DNA of 64,000 nt from Pantoea vagans (GCF_004792415.1 NZ_CP038853.1:1798001-1862000), one strand, 5' to 3'; counted from the stretch's first letter, positions 27,427 to 37,126 are shown. Notes: generated by a model not told the origin, from the sequence alone. Translations and numbers: made by a program.

Positions 27427-27768
27427 AACATGCCTCCGCCTGAGTCAGGCAGTCGGGTTAAGGCCATCTGCATAACACCGCCTGAACGGCAATGTTAAGC
27501 CAGTCTCAGCACGTCAGCCTACGGGTGCCACATCCCAACAGTAAGCTGATTTAATCATTATAATCCGGGCGGTTATTTCCTCGCTGCGTTCCTCTGCAAT
27601 TGATAACTGCATCACACTGTCGGTCTGGCAGGATTGAATGAGGTATCACAGGTTACTCGCCAGCCCATGACGTTAACAGGCGAGCTAAGGCACGGAATTG
27701 AGGGCGCTGATGGCTTAAAAATGATATAAATCCGCCCAAAGTTAACGCCACAGGATGAGGATGAGAAC

Positions 27769-27936
27769 ATGGCGAATACGCAGTATCTGTTTTGGGTGAT
27801 GGCTGGCGCACTGACGCTGCTGTTTATTGTTATTGCGGCGTTTGTGGGGTTATCCAAAGGCAGTAAGCAGGGCGTGATTACGTTTGCGGTACTGTTCGTC
27901 ATTATGCTGGCGGGCGCGCTTTACATACACCACTAG
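27769..27936 (+). CDS. Small two-helix membrane protein, unrecognised
   Basis: 55 residues from the ATG at 27769 to the TAG at 27934. The product is almost entirely hydrophobic: one helix at about 6-28 (LFWVMAGALTLLFIVIAAFV) and another at about 35-52 (ITFAVLFVIMLAGALYI), joined by the basic turn LSKGSKQG and ending YIHH. AGGATGAG lies upstream at normal spacing. A TATAAT at 27559-27564 is far upstream with no clear -35. The hydrophobic pattern and ribosome binding site support a real gene; function unknown. Confidence 0.65.
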   Translation: MANTQYLFWVMAGALTLLFIVIAAFVGLSKGSKQGVITFAVLFVIMLAGALYIHH

Positions 27937-28079
27937 CGCTGAGTAATCGGATCATTTTCAGACTGTTACAGCAATTTCACGCCTTGCTCACATTTCAGGC
28001 GGAAAATGTGCGGCCTCGGGTGCCGGTTAACTATGCTCAGTTGAAATAGCAGCACTGCTATTTATCACCGGAGGTAATT

Positions 28080-28187
28080 ATGTCTGAACGTCCTGATTAT
28101 GATGAACCGCTGCCAGATGATGCTGAGATCTATCCGGAAGATGAAGAAGAGGATGAGGAAGACGATCCGTCAGAAAAGGATGTTTAA
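28080..28187 (+). CDS. Very small acidic protein, unrecognised
   Basis: 35 residues, MSERPDYDEPLPDD at the start and an acidic run (PEDEEEDEEDDPSEKDV) at the end; nearly half the residues are Asp or Glu. The ATG has a near-perfect GGAGGT 6 bases upstream, and a terminator-like hairpin follows the stop by about 50 bp, so it looks like a complete single-gene unit. Acidic peptides of this kind can be DNA mimics, metal buffers or chaperone partners, but nothing here decides between them. Confidence 0.6.
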   Translation: MSERPDYDEPLPDDAEIYPEDEEEDEEDDPSEKDV

Positions 28188-28238
28188 CCGTCTGAAAGGG
28201 ATAGCTGTCGAAGTGCCTTTCTTCTGATTCAGGCTTAC

Positions 28239-28276
28239 ACCGCAAAACCGCCAGTCGTGCAGTTTTGCGGTTTCTC
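28239..28276 (+). terminator. Terminator after the small acidic gene
   Basis: ACCGCAAAAC/GTTTTGCGGT stem with a 13-base loop, followed by TTTCTC. Confidence 0.7.
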
Positions 28277-28580
28277 ACTTCTGTAGCCTGCACCGATTCG
28301 CCTCTTTCATCGCTGTTTTATCTCTGAGCCTGCCGATCAATTTGTTCTTCAGGTTTGCTGCTGAGTCTATTTCCTGAGGCAGATAATCCATTTTAATTAT
28401 CGCGAAAACCGTTATTTGGAATATAAATCCTACAAGTGATATTTATTAAATTAACATCGATAAAAATTATAGACTCGTTATTCAATCCTGTTTTGATTAA
28501 CCGCATTTTGTCATCTTGCTGACGCAAAGCAGAGAGGAATAGTATTCCTGCCGCACATTAGCTTATTAAGCAGGGATAAA
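28277..28580. other. AT-rich intergenic region before the carbonic anhydrase gene
   Basis: About 300 bp, markedly AT-rich in 28390-28500. It should hold the carbonic anhydrase promoter, but no unambiguous -35/-10 pair stands out. No gene seen. Confidence 0.4.
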
Positions 28581-29318
28581 ATGAAACAACTAAAAATGTT
28601 AAGTCTGGTTATAGCGATTTCGTCTGTCAGCGCAGCAGGCGCCGCAGAGCCACACTGGACGTATGAAGGCAAAGCCGGTCCGGCGCACTGGAGTGAACTG
28701 ACCAGCGACTTCCACATGTGTCACGAAGGCAAGTCACAGTCGCCCATTAATATTACAAATCCGATCGAGGGACATTTACAGCCGCTTGATCTGGCTTATC
28801 ACACATCCGCTGAAAAGGTTATTAACAATGGTCACACCATTCAGGTAACCGTTGATGAGGAAGATGACTTTGTGCTGGATGGGGAAAAATTCACACTGCG
28901 TCAGTATCATTTTCATACGCCGAGTGAAAACCAGATTAACGGAGAAGCGTTTCCGCTTGAAGCCCACTTTGTTCACAGCAAAGAAGATGGCGATCTGGCC
29001 GTGGTTGCGGTGATGTTTAAGGTTGGTAAAGAGAATCCGGCACTGGTGCCATTAATTGACGCAATGCCGAAACAGGAAAACAAACAGGTAAACATTAACC
29101 GGCAGGTAGATTTACGCGCACTCTTTCCGGCAGACCTGCACTACTATCGTTTCAGTGGTTCCCTCACCACGCCACCCTGCAGCGAAGGTATTCGCTGGCT
29201 GGTGCTGAAAGATCCGGTTACGCTCTCTCAGGCGCAGCTCGACGCGTTTAAGCAGGCGCTGAAAACTACCAATAACCGTCCGCTGCAGCATCTGAATGGC
29301 AGGATGATTGTTCAGTAA
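28581..29318 (+). CDS. cah: Periplasmic alpha-carbonic anhydrase
   Basis: 245 residues. Interconverts CO2 and bicarbonate in the periplasm. A signal peptide ends at about SAAGAAEPHW. The alpha-class zinc ligands are H110 and H112 (LRQYHFHTPSE) and H129 (PLEAHFVHSK); CHEGKSQSPINI and SLTTPPCSEG supply the usual disulfide cysteines and the active-site wall. E. coli K-12 lacks this gene, but Erwinia, Klebsiella and Pantoea relatives have it. A single-gene unit with a terminator, inserted between genes that flank yoaA in E. coli. Confidence 0.94.
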   Translation: MKQLKMLSLVIAISSVSAAGAAEPHWTYEGKAGPAHWSELTSDFHMCHEGKSQSPINITNPIEGHLQPLDLAYHTSAEKVINNGHTIQVTVDEEDDFVLDGEKFTLRQYHFHTPSENQINGEAFPLEAHFVHSKEDGDLAVVAVMFKVGKENPALVPLIDAMPKQENKQVNINRQVDLRALFPADLHYYRFSGSLTTPPCSEGIRWLVLKDPVTLSQAQLDAFKQALKTTNNRPLQHLNGRMIVQ

Positions 29319-29398
29319 TAACGGCTTTTAGCGCTTCTTCAGCCTGCGCAAATGACGGCTATGTCCTCAGGCATACCGGCAACGCGACGGGTTCTTTT

Positions 29399-29424
29399 CA
29401 GGCGGCTTCGGGCCGCCTTTTCTG
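29399..29424 (+). terminator. Terminator after cah
   Basis: AGGCGGC-TTCG-GGCCGCC stem-loop followed by TTTTCT. Confidence 0.88.
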
Positions 29425-29567
29425 TGTCTGTCAGCTGTAAATTCGGGTGGCTTAAGACGGTATTGCTATCGGCATAAAAATCATAAGTGGTTGATATTTT
29501 TCGATTTTGCTTTGTTAATCCAATACTGACATAATTACAGTGTTTTTGCCGTTCTTAGTGAGGGTAT

Positions 29568-31484
29568 GTGGCAGACGATTTTGCAGTGGATGGCGCTCTG
29601 GCGCTGGCGATCGCAGGCTTTAAGCCGCGTGAAGCACAACGTGAGATGGCGCAGGCGGTATCTGAAGCCGTAAAACAGCAGGGTGAACTGGTGGTCGAAG
29701 CCGGCACCGGCACCGGTAAAACCTATGCTTACCTGGCACCCGCTTTGCGAGCCGGTAAAAAAGTGATTGTCTCCACCGGATCCAAAGCGCTGCAGGATCA
29801 GCTCTATGCCCGCGATCTGCCCACGATGATCAAGGCGCTAAAGTTCAAAGGCAAAACGGCCTTACTGAAAGGACGTTCCAACTATCTCTGTCTGGAACGC
29901 ATGGAACAGCAATCTATGGCAGGCGGCGATCTCACCGTACAGGCTCTGACTGACCTGGTGACGCTGCGCAGCTGGTCATCACAGACGGAAGATGGCGACA
30001 TCAGCAGCTGTGCGGGCGTCACTGAAGACAGCCCGGTCTGGCCGCTGGTGACCAGCACCAACGATAACTGCCTTGGCACCGATTGCCCGCGCTATAAAGA
30101 GTGCTTCGTGGTTAAAGCGCGTAAGCGCGCCATGGACGCCGATGTGGTCGTGGTTAACCACCACCTGTTTCTTGCCGACCTGGTGGTGAAAGAGGGCGGC
30201 TTCGGTGAACTGATTCCCGAAGCGGATGTGATGATATTCGACGAAGCCCATCAGTTGCCTGACATCGCCAGTCAGTATTTTGGTCAGCAGCTCTCCAGCC
30301 GTCAGTTACTCGATCTCGCCAAAGATATTATTACCGCCTACCGCACCGAGGTGCGTGATGCTCAGCAGCTGCAGAAATCCGCTGACCGCCTGGCGCAGTG
30401 CGCGCAGGATTTCCGCCTGGCATTAGGCGATCCCGGCTATCGCGGAAATCTGCGCGAACTGCTCAGCGATAATCAGATACTGCGTATGTTCACCCTGCTG
30501 GATGATGCGCTGGAGCTCTGTTACGACGTCATCAAACTTTCTCTGGGGCGTTCAGCCCTGCTGGATGCCGCCTTTGAGCGGGCCGCGCTCTATCGTGGCC
30601 GGTTAAAACGGCTGCGGGCGATCAACGAGCCGGGCTACAGCTACTGGTATGAATGCACTTCACGCCACTTTATCCTGGCGCTGACGCCGCTCTCGGTAGC
30701 GGAACGTTTTCGTGAGGTAATGGATAACCGCAAGGCGGCGTGGATTTTCACCTCGGCGACACTGGCGGTAGATGAGAAAATGGCCCACTTCGCCGAACGA
30801 CTGGGTGTGAATGCGGCAAAGAGCCTGATTCTGAACAGCCCGTTCGATTTTGCGAAGCAGGCCCTGCTTTGTGTACCACGCAATCTTCCGGAACCTAACC
30901 GTCCCGGTGGCGCTCGCCAGCTGGCCGCGATGATGAAACCGCTGATCGATGCCAATAAAGGCCGCTGTTTCTTCCTCTGTACTTCGCATCTGATGATGCG
31001 AGAGCTGGCCGCAGAGTTTCGCGCCTCGATGACACTGCCGGTGCTGGTACAGGGTGAAACCAGCAAAGGTCAGTTACTGAAACAGTTCATTGAGAAGGGC
31101 AATGCTCTGCTGGTGGCGACCAGCAGCTTCTGGGAAGGGGTGGACGTGCGCGGTGATGCGCTATCGCTGGTGATCATCGACAAACTGCCCTTTACCTCAC
31201 CGGAAGATCCATTGCTGAAAGCCCGAATGGAAGACTGCCGGATTCGCGGCGGCGATCCCTTTGCCGATGTGCAGTTGCCGGATGCGGTAATCACCCTGAA
31301 GCAGGGGGTAGGCCGTCTGATTCGTGATACGGACGATCGTGGTGTGCTGGTCATTTGCGATCAGCGTCTGGTCTCACGACCTTATGGCGCGCTGTTTCTC
31401 AACAGCTTGCCGCCGACGCCGCGCACCCGGGACATTGCCCGTGCCATTGCCTTTATCCGCCAGCAACCCGAACCAGACGCATAA
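29568..31484 (+). CDS. yoaA: XPD/DinG-family DNA helicase YoaA
   Basis: 638 residues (E. coli 636). A 5'-3' superfamily-2 helicase with an iron-sulfur cluster; in E. coli it pairs with HolC (chi) of DNA polymerase III and helps replication past damage. Walker A is EAGTGTGKT (K51), the DEAH box is FDEAHQLPD, and cluster cysteines are C108, C168, C173 and C179 (NDNCLGTDCPRYKECF). C-terminal helicase motifs include TSSFWEGVDVRGD and KQGVGRLIRDTDDRG. It starts with GTG (29568), as AGGGT lies 5 bases upstream. tsaB follows 44 bp downstream. Confidence 0.96.
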   Translation: MADDFAVDGALALAIAGFKPREAQREMAQAVSEAVKQQGELVVEAGTGTGKTYAYLAPALRAGKKVIVSTGSKALQDQLYARDLPTMIKALKFKGKTALLKGRSNYLCLERMEQQSMAGGDLTVQALTDLVTLRSWSSQTEDGDISSCAGVTEDSPVWPLVTSTNDNCLGTDCPRYKECFVVKARKRAMDADVVVVNHHLFLADLVVKEGGFGELIPEADVMIFDEAHQLPDIASQYFGQQLSSRQLLDLAKDIITAYRTEVRDAQQLQKSADRLAQCAQDFRLALGDPGYRGNLRELLSDNQILRMFTLLDDALELCYDVIKLSLGRSALLDAAFERAALYRGRLKRLRAINEPGYSYWYECTSRHFILALTPLSVAERFREVMDNRKAAWIFTSATLAVDEKMAHFAERLGVNAAKSLILNSPFDFAKQALLCVPRNLPEPNRPGGARQLAAMMKPLIDANKGRCFFLCTSHLMMRELAAEFRASMTLPVLVQGETSKGQLLKQFIEKGNALLVATSSFWEGVDVRGDALSLVIIDKLPFTSPEDPLLKARMEDCRIRGGDPFADVQLPDAVITLKQGVGRLIRDTDDRGVLVICDQRLVSRPYGALFLNSLPPTPRTRDIARAIAFIRQQPEPDA

Positions 31485-31528
31485 TTTTATGCTAAGATGC
31501 GCGCCGTTTTCTTTCTTCTGAGGTAGTC

Positions 31529-32227
31529 ATGTCAGCCCGAATTTTAGCGCTGGATACGGCGACAGAAGCCTGTTCAGCCGCCTTGCTGAATCAGCAACAA
31601 ATTGATGCCCGATTCGAGATTGCTCCGCGCGATCATACGCAGCGTATTCTGCCGCTGGTCGAGGAGCTGCTGCTGGCGCAGCAGCTGGAGCTGACCGAGC
31701 TGGACGCGCTCGCCTTTGGCCGGGGTCCTGGCAGTTTTACCGGCGTGCGGATCGGTATTGGTATTGCGCAGGGACTGGCACTGGGCGCATCACTGCCGAT
31801 GATCGCCGTTTCCACCCTGGCGACGCTGGCGGAAGGGGCCTGGCGTCTGCACGGGGCAGCCCGGGTCTTGACCGCTATCGATGCGCGGATGGGCGAGGTT
31901 TACTGGGCCGAATATCAGCGTGATGAGCAGGGTGCCTGGCAGGGTGAGGCCAGTGAAAGCGTGCTGTCACCCGAGGCAGCACTCGCCCGGATGCAGGCGC
32001 TTTCTGGTGACTGGATGACCGCCGGTACCGGCTGGCAGGCTTATCCGGCACTGCAGCAGGGGCACGATCTGACCCTGAACGCCAGCGACGTTACACTGCC
32101 CGCCGCTCAGGATATGCTGCCACTGGCGAGCCTGGCGCTGGCGCAGGGCAATACGCTGCTGCCGGAGACGGCGGAGCCGACGTATCTGCGGAATGAAGTT
32201 GCCTGGAAAAAATTACCTGGCCGGTAA
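31529..32227 (+). CDS. tsaB: tRNA t6A37 biosynthesis protein TsaB
   Basis: 232 residues (E. coli 231). Inactive paralogue of TsaD that forms the TsaB-TsaD-TsaE complex making N6-threonylcarbamoyladenosine at position 37 of ANN-reading tRNAs. ASKHA-fold features are visible: [41 protein letters not shown] and [14 protein letters not shown]. Essential in E. coli. AGGTAG precedes the ATG. In an apparent yoaA-tsaB-yeaY series. Confidence 0.97.
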   Translation: MSARILALDTATEACSAALLNQQQIDARFEIAPRDHTQRILPLVEELLLAQQLELTELDALAFGRGPGSFTGVRIGIGIAQGLALGASLPMIAVSTLATLAEGAWRLHGAARVLTAIDARMGEVYWAEYQRDEQGAWQGEASESVLSPEAALARMQALSGDWMTAGTGWQAYPALQQGHDLTLNASDVTLPAAQDMLPLASLALAQGNTLLPETAEPTYLRNEVAWKKLPGR

Positions 32228-32287
32228 AATCCACGCAACTTATTGTTATACGTCCAGTCTAAGTCTTTACCTAACGGGAGAACGTCT

Positions 32288-32884
32288 ATGTCGTCAATGT
32301 GTGGTAAAGGGCTTTCAGGTCTGCTGCTGACCTGTGTGCTGGCGTTAACCGGCTGTGTTTCCATTCCTGACACGCTGCAGGGCAGCTCACCTCAGCCGCA
32401 GCAGGATCTGTTGCGGGTGATGAGCGATCCCTCGCTCTTTGTCGGGCAGGAATCGCGCTTTGGCGGCAAGGTGGTGAATGTCACTAACCTGAACGGCAAA
32501 ACCCGGCTTGAGATTGCGGCACAGCCGCTGGATGAGAGCGCCAGACCGCGTCTGGGTGCGGCCTCGGTTGGCCGGATTTATGCTGACATACACGGTTTTG
32601 TTGATCCGGTGGATGTCAGAAACCAGTACGTTACCGTGCTGGGTACGCTGAAGGGTACGGAGCAGGGTAAAATTGGCGAGGCCGATTACAAATTTGTGGT
32701 CATCGATGTGCGCGGTTATCAGCGCTGGCGGATTGCCCAGCAGGTAACAGCACCGCCACAGCCGATCGATCCCTGGATCTGGTATGGTCCGACCCGTCAT
32801 CGCGGCGGATACTGGGGACCTAATCCCTACTGGGGAATGGTCAACACCGGACCTTCAGAGGTGCAGACCATCCTGACCGAATAA
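32288..32884 (+). CDS. yeaY: Slp-family outer-membrane lipoprotein YeaY
   Basis: 198 residues (E. coli 193). Signal peptide with lipobox LALTGC (cysteine about residue 22). The Slp domain includes [39 protein letters not shown] and RGYQRWR. Function unknown; the Slp relative is a starvation lipoprotein and yeaY of E. coli is sigma-E dependent. The start at 32288 has GGGAG 8 bases upstream. A longer frame from 32243 is unlikely. C-terminal tail rich in Trp, Tyr, Gly and Pro. Confidence 0.94.
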   Translation: MSSMCGKGLSGLLLTCVLALTGCVSIPDTLQGSSPQPQQDLLRVMSDPSLFVGQESRFGGKVVNVTNLNGKTRLEIAAQPLDESARPRLGAASVGRIYADIHGFVDPVDVRNQYVTVLGTLKGTEQGKIGEADYKFVVIDVRGYQRWRIAQQVTAPPQPIDPWIWYGPTRHRGGYWGPNPYWGMVNTGPSEVQTILTE

Positions 32885-32902
32885 GTGTAAACATGATTTA
32901 TC

Positions 32903-32937
32903 CAGCCCGGTCGCGGTGCTCGCTACCGGGCTTTTTA
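32903..32937 (+). terminator. Terminator after yeaY
   Basis: AGCCCGGT/ACCGGGCT stem with a 13-base loop, then TTTTTATT. Confidence 0.9.
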
Positions 32938-33003
32938 TTGGCCTGTTTTCCCGGCACGAAATTTAGTGATGCACTTCGCAACCTCAACATGCCGAAACAG
33001 GCA

Positions 33004-33020
33004 AACTGGTACAATCAGTT
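33004..33020. promoter_or_regulatory. FadR operator in the fadD promoter region
   Basis: AACTGGTACAATCAGTT matches the FadR consensus AACTGGTCNGACCAGTT at 13 of 16 defined positions. A TACAAT (33010-33015) inside it could be the -10 box, so FadR would block RNA polymerase directly until long-chain acyl-CoA releases it. FadR itself is encoded at 40866. Confidence 0.8.
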
Positions 33021-33090
33021 AAAATATTGTTAACAAACCAGATTGGCTGAGGCAGCGATGGAAATACAACATAATTATCGGGGTGGATCC

Positions 33091-34767
33091 TTGAATAAGG
33101 TTTGGCTGAAACGCTACCCGGCAGATGTGCCTGCCGAAATAAGTGCAGATCGTTACACCTCGCTGGTGGATCTGTTTGAGCAGGCCGCAAAACGCTACGC
33201 CGATCAACCCGCGTTCCTGAACATGGGTCAGAAGATGAGTTATCGTCAGCTGGAAGAGAAGAGCCGTGCCTTTGCTGCTTATCTCCAGCACCAACTGGGC
33301 CTGAAAGCAGGTGACCGGGTGGCGCTGATGATGCCTAACTTACTGCAGTATCCGGTGGCCCTGTTTGGTGTGCTGCGTGCCGGTATGGTGGTGGTCAACG
33401 TGAATCCGCTCTACACGCCGCGTGAGCTGAAGCATCAGCTCAATGACAGTGGAGCCAGCGCCATCGTGATCGTCTCTAATTTTGCGCATACGCTGGAAAA
33501 AGTGGTGGCGGAAACCGCTGTGCGGCATGTCATCCTGACCCGGATGGGCGATCAGCTGGCACCGATAAAAGCCACACTGGTTAACTTTGTCGTTAAGTAT
33601 ATTAAGAAGCTGGTGCCGAAATACCATTTACCGGGTGCCATTTCGTTTCGCCAGGTACTGGAAGTGGGTGCCACGCTCAATTATCAGCGACCGACGGTTT
33701 CGAATGACGATCTCGCCTTCCTGCAATACACCGGTGGCACCACCGGCGTGGCGAAAGGGGCGATGCTGACCCATCGCAATATGCAGGCGAACCTGGAGCA
33801 GACCCGCGCGACCTATGGCAAAGTGCTGCGTGACGGAAAAGAATTTGTGGTCACCGCGCTGCCGCTTTATCACATCTTCGCTTTAACCGTGAATGGCCTG
33901 CTCTTCCTGGAGCTTGGCGGTCAGAATCTGCTGATCACCAATCCCCGCGATATTCCCGGCTTCGTTAAAGAGCTGGGTAAAGTGCCGTTTACAGCGATTA
34001 CCGGCGTGAACACGCTGTTTAATGCGCTGCTCAACGATGAGCAGTTCAATAAACTCGATTTTTCAACGCTGCGTCTCTCTGCGGGTGGCGGAATGGCGGT
34101 GCAGAAAGTGGTGGCTGAGCGCTGGGAAAAGCTTACCGGACACTATCTGCTGGAAGGCTACGGCCTGACCGAATGTTCGCCGCTGGTATCAGTCAATCCG
34201 TATGACATCAGCTGCCACACGGGCAGTATCGGCCTGCCGGTTCCTTCAACCGACGTACGCATTCTGGATGATGCCGGAAACGAAGTGCCGCCGGGGGAGC
34301 CAGGCGAACTCTGTATCAGCGGTCCGCAGGTGATGCTGGGCTACTGGCAGCATCCGGAAGCGACAGCGGAAGTGCTGAAAAATGGCTGGCTCCACAGCGG
34401 TGATATTGTTAACGTTGACGAGGAAGGGTTTATTCGCATCGTTGACCGCAAAAAAGATATGATTCTGGTCTCAGGCTTTAATGTCTATCCGAATGAGATC
34501 GAAGATGTGCTGATGCAGCATCCGAAAGTGCGTGAAGCCGCGGCAATTGGCGTACCCAGCGATCTGTCAGGTGAAGCGGTAAAAGTCTGCATCGTGAAAA
34601 AAGAGGCGTCGCTGACCAAAGAAGAGGTGCTCGATCACTGCCGCCGCCAGCTGACCGGTTACAAGGTGCCAAAAATCATTGAGTTTCGTGATGAGCTACC
34701 CAAAACCAATGTAGGCAAGATCCTGCGACGTGAGCTGCGCGACGAGGCGAAGCCCGGCGCGAACTGA
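33091..34767 (+). CDS. fadD: Long-chain-fatty-acid--CoA ligase FadD
   Basis: 558 residues from a TTG start (E. coli FadD, 561, also starts with TTG). Activates imported long-chain fatty acids to acyl-CoA at the inner membrane. AMP-binding motifs: [31 protein letters not shown] and the FACS motif [21 protein letters not shown]; the C-terminal catalytic lysine lies in [13 protein letters not shown]. The TTG at 33091 follows GGGTGGA and aligns with E. coli; an in-frame ATG at 33058 with GAGG upstream would add 11 residues and is a real alternative. Repressed by FadR. Confidence 0.96.
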   Translation: MNKVWLKRYPADVPAEISADRYTSLVDLFEQAAKRYADQPAFLNMGQKMSYRQLEEKSRAFAAYLQHQLGLKAGDRVALMMPNLLQYPVALFGVLRAGMVVVNVNPLYTPRELKHQLNDSGASAIVIVSNFAHTLEKVVAETAVRHVILTRMGDQLAPIKATLVNFVVKYIKKLVPKYHLPGAISFRQVLEVGATLNYQRPTVSNDDLAFLQYTGGTTGVAKGAMLTHRNMQANLEQTRATYGKVLRDGKEFVVTALPLYHIFALTVNGLLFLELGGQNLLITNPRDIPGFVKELGKVPFTAITGVNTLFNALLNDEQFNKLDFSTLRLSAGGGMAVQKVVAERWEKLTGHYLLEGYGLTECSPLVSVNPYDISCHTGSIGLPVPSTDVRILDDAGNEVPPGEPGELCISGPQVMLGYWQHPEATAEVLKNGWLHSGDIVNVDEEGFIRIVDRKKDMILVSGFNVYPNEIEDVLMQHPKVREAAAIGVPSDLSGEAVKVCIVKKEASLTKEEVLDHCRRQLTGYKVPKIIEFRDELPKTNVGKILRRELRDEAKPGAN

Positions 34768-34787
34768 ATCTTTATAAGAATTGAGGT

Positions 34788-34816
34788 TGAACGCCGGCAT
34801 GTCCGGCGTTTTTATT
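34788..34816 (+). terminator. Terminator between fadD and rnd
   Basis: AACGCCGG/CCGGCGTT stem with a 5-base loop, then TTTATTG. Confidence 0.88.
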
Positions 34817-34865
34817 GTGTTTAACATGGAGCGCCGCGCGTTGTTGGCTGCGGTGGAAATCAGAC

Positions 34866-35987
34866 GTGAACTATTCCCTTATTGACCAGGATGAACAACT
34901 GGCTGACGTGTGCCAGAAAGCCCGCCAGCATACGGCGGTGGCACTGGATACCGAATTTGTCCGCACCCGCACCTACTACCCGCAGCTTGGCCTGATCCAG
35001 CTGTTCGACGATCACCAGCTGGTACTGATTGACCCGCTGAATATCCGTGACTGGTCACCCTTTATTGCGCTACTGACCGACACCAGCGTGACTAAATTCC
35101 TGCATGCCGGGGGAGAAGATCTGGAAGTCTTCCTGCACCGTTTCGGCGTGCTGCCGACGCCGATGATCGACACCCAGATTCTGGCAGCCTTCTCTGGACA
35201 GCCCCTCTCCTGGGGCTTTGCCTCCATGGTGGCGCATTTCACGCAGGTCGAGCTGGATAAAAGTGAATCACGTACCGACTGGCTGGCTCGCCCTCTGACC
35301 CAGCGTCAGTGCGAGTATGCGGCGGCGGACGTTCACTATCTGCTGCCGATTGCCCGTCAGCTGATGATCAACACGGAAGAGGCGGGCAACATGGCGGCGG
35401 CACTGAGTGAGTGCGATAACCTGTGTCAGCGCCGTCTCGACAGTGTGGCACCGGATGAAGCCTGGCGGGATATCACCAACGCCTGGCAACTGCGTCCGCG
35501 TCAGCTGGCGGCACTGCAACGGCTGGCGGCCTGGCGTCTGAAGCTGGCACGTGAAAAGGATATGGCGGTTAATTTTGTGGTGCGCGAAGAGCATCTCTGG
35601 AAAGTGGCGCGCTTTATGCCTGGCTCTCTGGGAGAGCTGGATCATCTGGGGCTGTCAGGCCACGAAATCCGTTTCCACGGCAAAACGCTGGTGGCGTTGG
35701 TGGCCGAAGCAGAGGCGCTTGACGAGAATGAACTGCCGGCTCCGCTGGGCAATCTGATCGACCATCCGCACTACAAGCAGGTGTTTAAGGCAATGAAGGC
35801 GCTGGTGCAGCAGGTGAGCGAGCAGAGCGGATTCAGTCAGGAGTTACTGGCATCGCGACGTCAGATTAATCAGGTGTTAAGCCTGCACTGGGGCCTGAAG
35901 CCACAGGGACGTCAGCCGGAGCTACTTACCGGATGGCGGGGCGAACTGCTGAAACCCGGCATTGAGGAGATTCTTGCGGGTTGTTAA
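34866..35987 (+). CDS. rnd: Ribonuclease D
   Basis: 373 residues (E. coli 375). A 3'-5' exoribonuclease for tRNA 3' processing and RNA turnover. DEDDy catalytic residues are D28 and E30 (ALDTEFVRTRTYYP), D85 (AGGEDLEVF), and Y151 and D155 (CEYAAADVHYLL). An HRDC domain follows (about 208-290, RPRQLAALQRLAAWRL). The start is a GTG at 34866 (VNYSLIDQDEQ), fitting the non-AUG start of E. coli rnd. In E. coli yeaH and relatives lie a little further along; here the min genes follow. Confidence 0.95.
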   Translation: MNYSLIDQDEQLADVCQKARQHTAVALDTEFVRTRTYYPQLGLIQLFDDHQLVLIDPLNIRDWSPFIALLTDTSVTKFLHAGGEDLEVFLHRFGVLPTPMIDTQILAAFSGQPLSWGFASMVAHFTQVELDKSESRTDWLARPLTQRQCEYAAADVHYLLPIARQLMINTEEAGNMAAALSECDNLCQRRLDSVAPDEAWRDITNAWQLRPRQLAALQRLAAWRLKLAREKDMAVNFVVREEHLWKVARFMPGSLGELDHLGLSGHEIRFHGKTLVALVAEAEALDENELPAPLGNLIDHPHYKQVFKAMKALVQQVSEQSGFSQELLASRRQINQVLSLHWGLKPQGRQPELLTGWRGELLKPGIEEILAGC

Positions 35988-35992
35988 CCGGT

Positions 35993-36027
35993 TAAATTTC
36001 CCCTGCCACTGCGCAGGGGAAATTCAG
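35993..36027. terminator. Bidirectional terminator between rnd and minE
   Basis: A perfect AATTTCCCCTGC/GCAGGGGAAATT stem around CACT, centred between two convergent genes. Confidence 0.85.
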
Positions 36028-36040
36028 GAAACGGTCAGCG

Positions 36041-36310
36041 TCATTTAGTCACTTCATCCGTTTCCGGCAGCGTGACGTTCAGCTCCAGAATCGAGATGTC
36101 ATCACCTTTCTGATCGAGCTGTACCGTGACCATTTCCGGATCGATCTTCACATATCTGCAAATCACTTCCAGAATGTCGCGCTTAAGTTGCGGAAGATAG
36201 TGGGGCTCACTGTCGCCCCTTCTCCGTTCTGCCACGATAATCTGCAGCCGTTCCTTGGCTATGTTGGCAGTGTTCTTCTTCCGGGATAAAAAGAAATCAA
36301 GTAATGCCAT
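36041..36310 (-). CDS. minE: Cell division topological specificity factor MinE
   Basis: 89 residues (E. coli 88). Stimulates the MinD ATPase and drives the pole-to-pole oscillation that keeps MinC away from mid-cell. The N-terminal amphipathic membrane-targeting and anti-MinCD helix ([30 protein letters not shown]) and the C-terminal dimerisation domain ([26 protein letters not shown]) are both present. Last of the minCDE operon, 3 bp after minD. Confidence 0.98.
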   Translation of the reverse strand: MALLDFFLSRKKNTANIAKERLQIIVAERRRGDSEPHYLPQLKRDILEVICRYVKIDPEMVTVQLDQKGDDISILELNVTLPETDEVTK

Positions 36311-36313
36311 GGT

Positions 36314-37126
36314 TTATCCCCCGAACAGGCGTTTCAGGAAACCCTTCTTCTCTTCTTCGATAAAGCGGAAGGGGCGTACTTCACCGAGTAACCGTTCAAC
36401 GGTATCGGCATAGGCTTTGCCAGCATCAGATTCGCCGTCAAGAATCACCGGCTCGCCCTGGTTAGAGGCACGTAACACCGATTGATCTTCAGGGATCACG
36501 CCGACCAGAGGAATGCGCAGAATTTCCAGCACATCTTCCATGCTCAGCATATCGCCACGGTTTACCCGGCCAGGGTTATAACGGGTCAGCAGCAGATGCT
36601 CCTTCACCGGGTCCTGACTGTTTTCAGCGCGGCGGGATTTAGAGGAGATGATGCCGAGGATGCGGTCGGAGTCGCGGACAGAAGAGACTTCCGGGTTGGT
36701 GGTGATGATGGCTTCATCAGCAAAGTAGAGCGCCATCAGTGCGCCCGTTTCAATCCCTGCCGGTGAATCGCAGACGATGAAATCAAACTCCATTGCGGCT
36801 AAATCGTTCAGGACTTTCTCAACACCTTCACGGGTCAGCGCATCTTTATCGCGGGTCTGCGATGCAGGCAGAATGTAGAGCTGCTCAGTGCGTTTGTCGC
36901 GAATCAGCGCCTGGTTGAGTGTGGCATCGCCCTGGATAACGTTAACGAAGTCGTAGACCACACGGCGCTCACAGCCCATGATCAAATCCAGGTTACGCAG
37001 ACCGATATCAAAGTCGATAACGACCGTCTTTTTGCCTTTCTGCGCTAAACCGGTGGCGATGGCCGCGCTTGACGTGGTCTTACCAACGCCCCCTTTACCG
37101 GATGTAACTACAATAATGCGTGCCAT
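36314..37126 (-). CDS. minD: Septum-site-determining ATPase MinD
   Basis: 270 residues as in E. coli. ATP-bound dimers sit on the inner membrane and recruit MinC and MinE. The deviant Walker A motif SGKGGVGKTT has K11 and K16; the C-terminal amphipathic membrane-targeting helix is EEEKKGFLKRLFGG. The start at 37126 (MARIIVVTSGKGG) is standard; the longer frame from 37147 is unlikely. Middle gene of minCDE, 33 bp after minC. Confidence 0.98.
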   Translation of the reverse strand: MARIIVVTSGKGGVGKTTSSAAIATGLAQKGKKTVVIDFDIGLRNLDLIMGCERRVVYDFVNVIQGDATLNQALIRDKRTEQLYILPASQTRDKDALTREGVEKVLNDLAAMEFDFIVCDSPAGIETGALMALYFADEAIITTNPEVSSVRDSDRILGIISSKSRRAENSQDPVKEHLLLTRYNPGRVNRGDMLSMEDVLEILRIPLVGVIPEDQSVLRASNQGEPVILDGESDAGKAYADTVERLLGEVRPFRFIEEEKKGFLKRLFGG

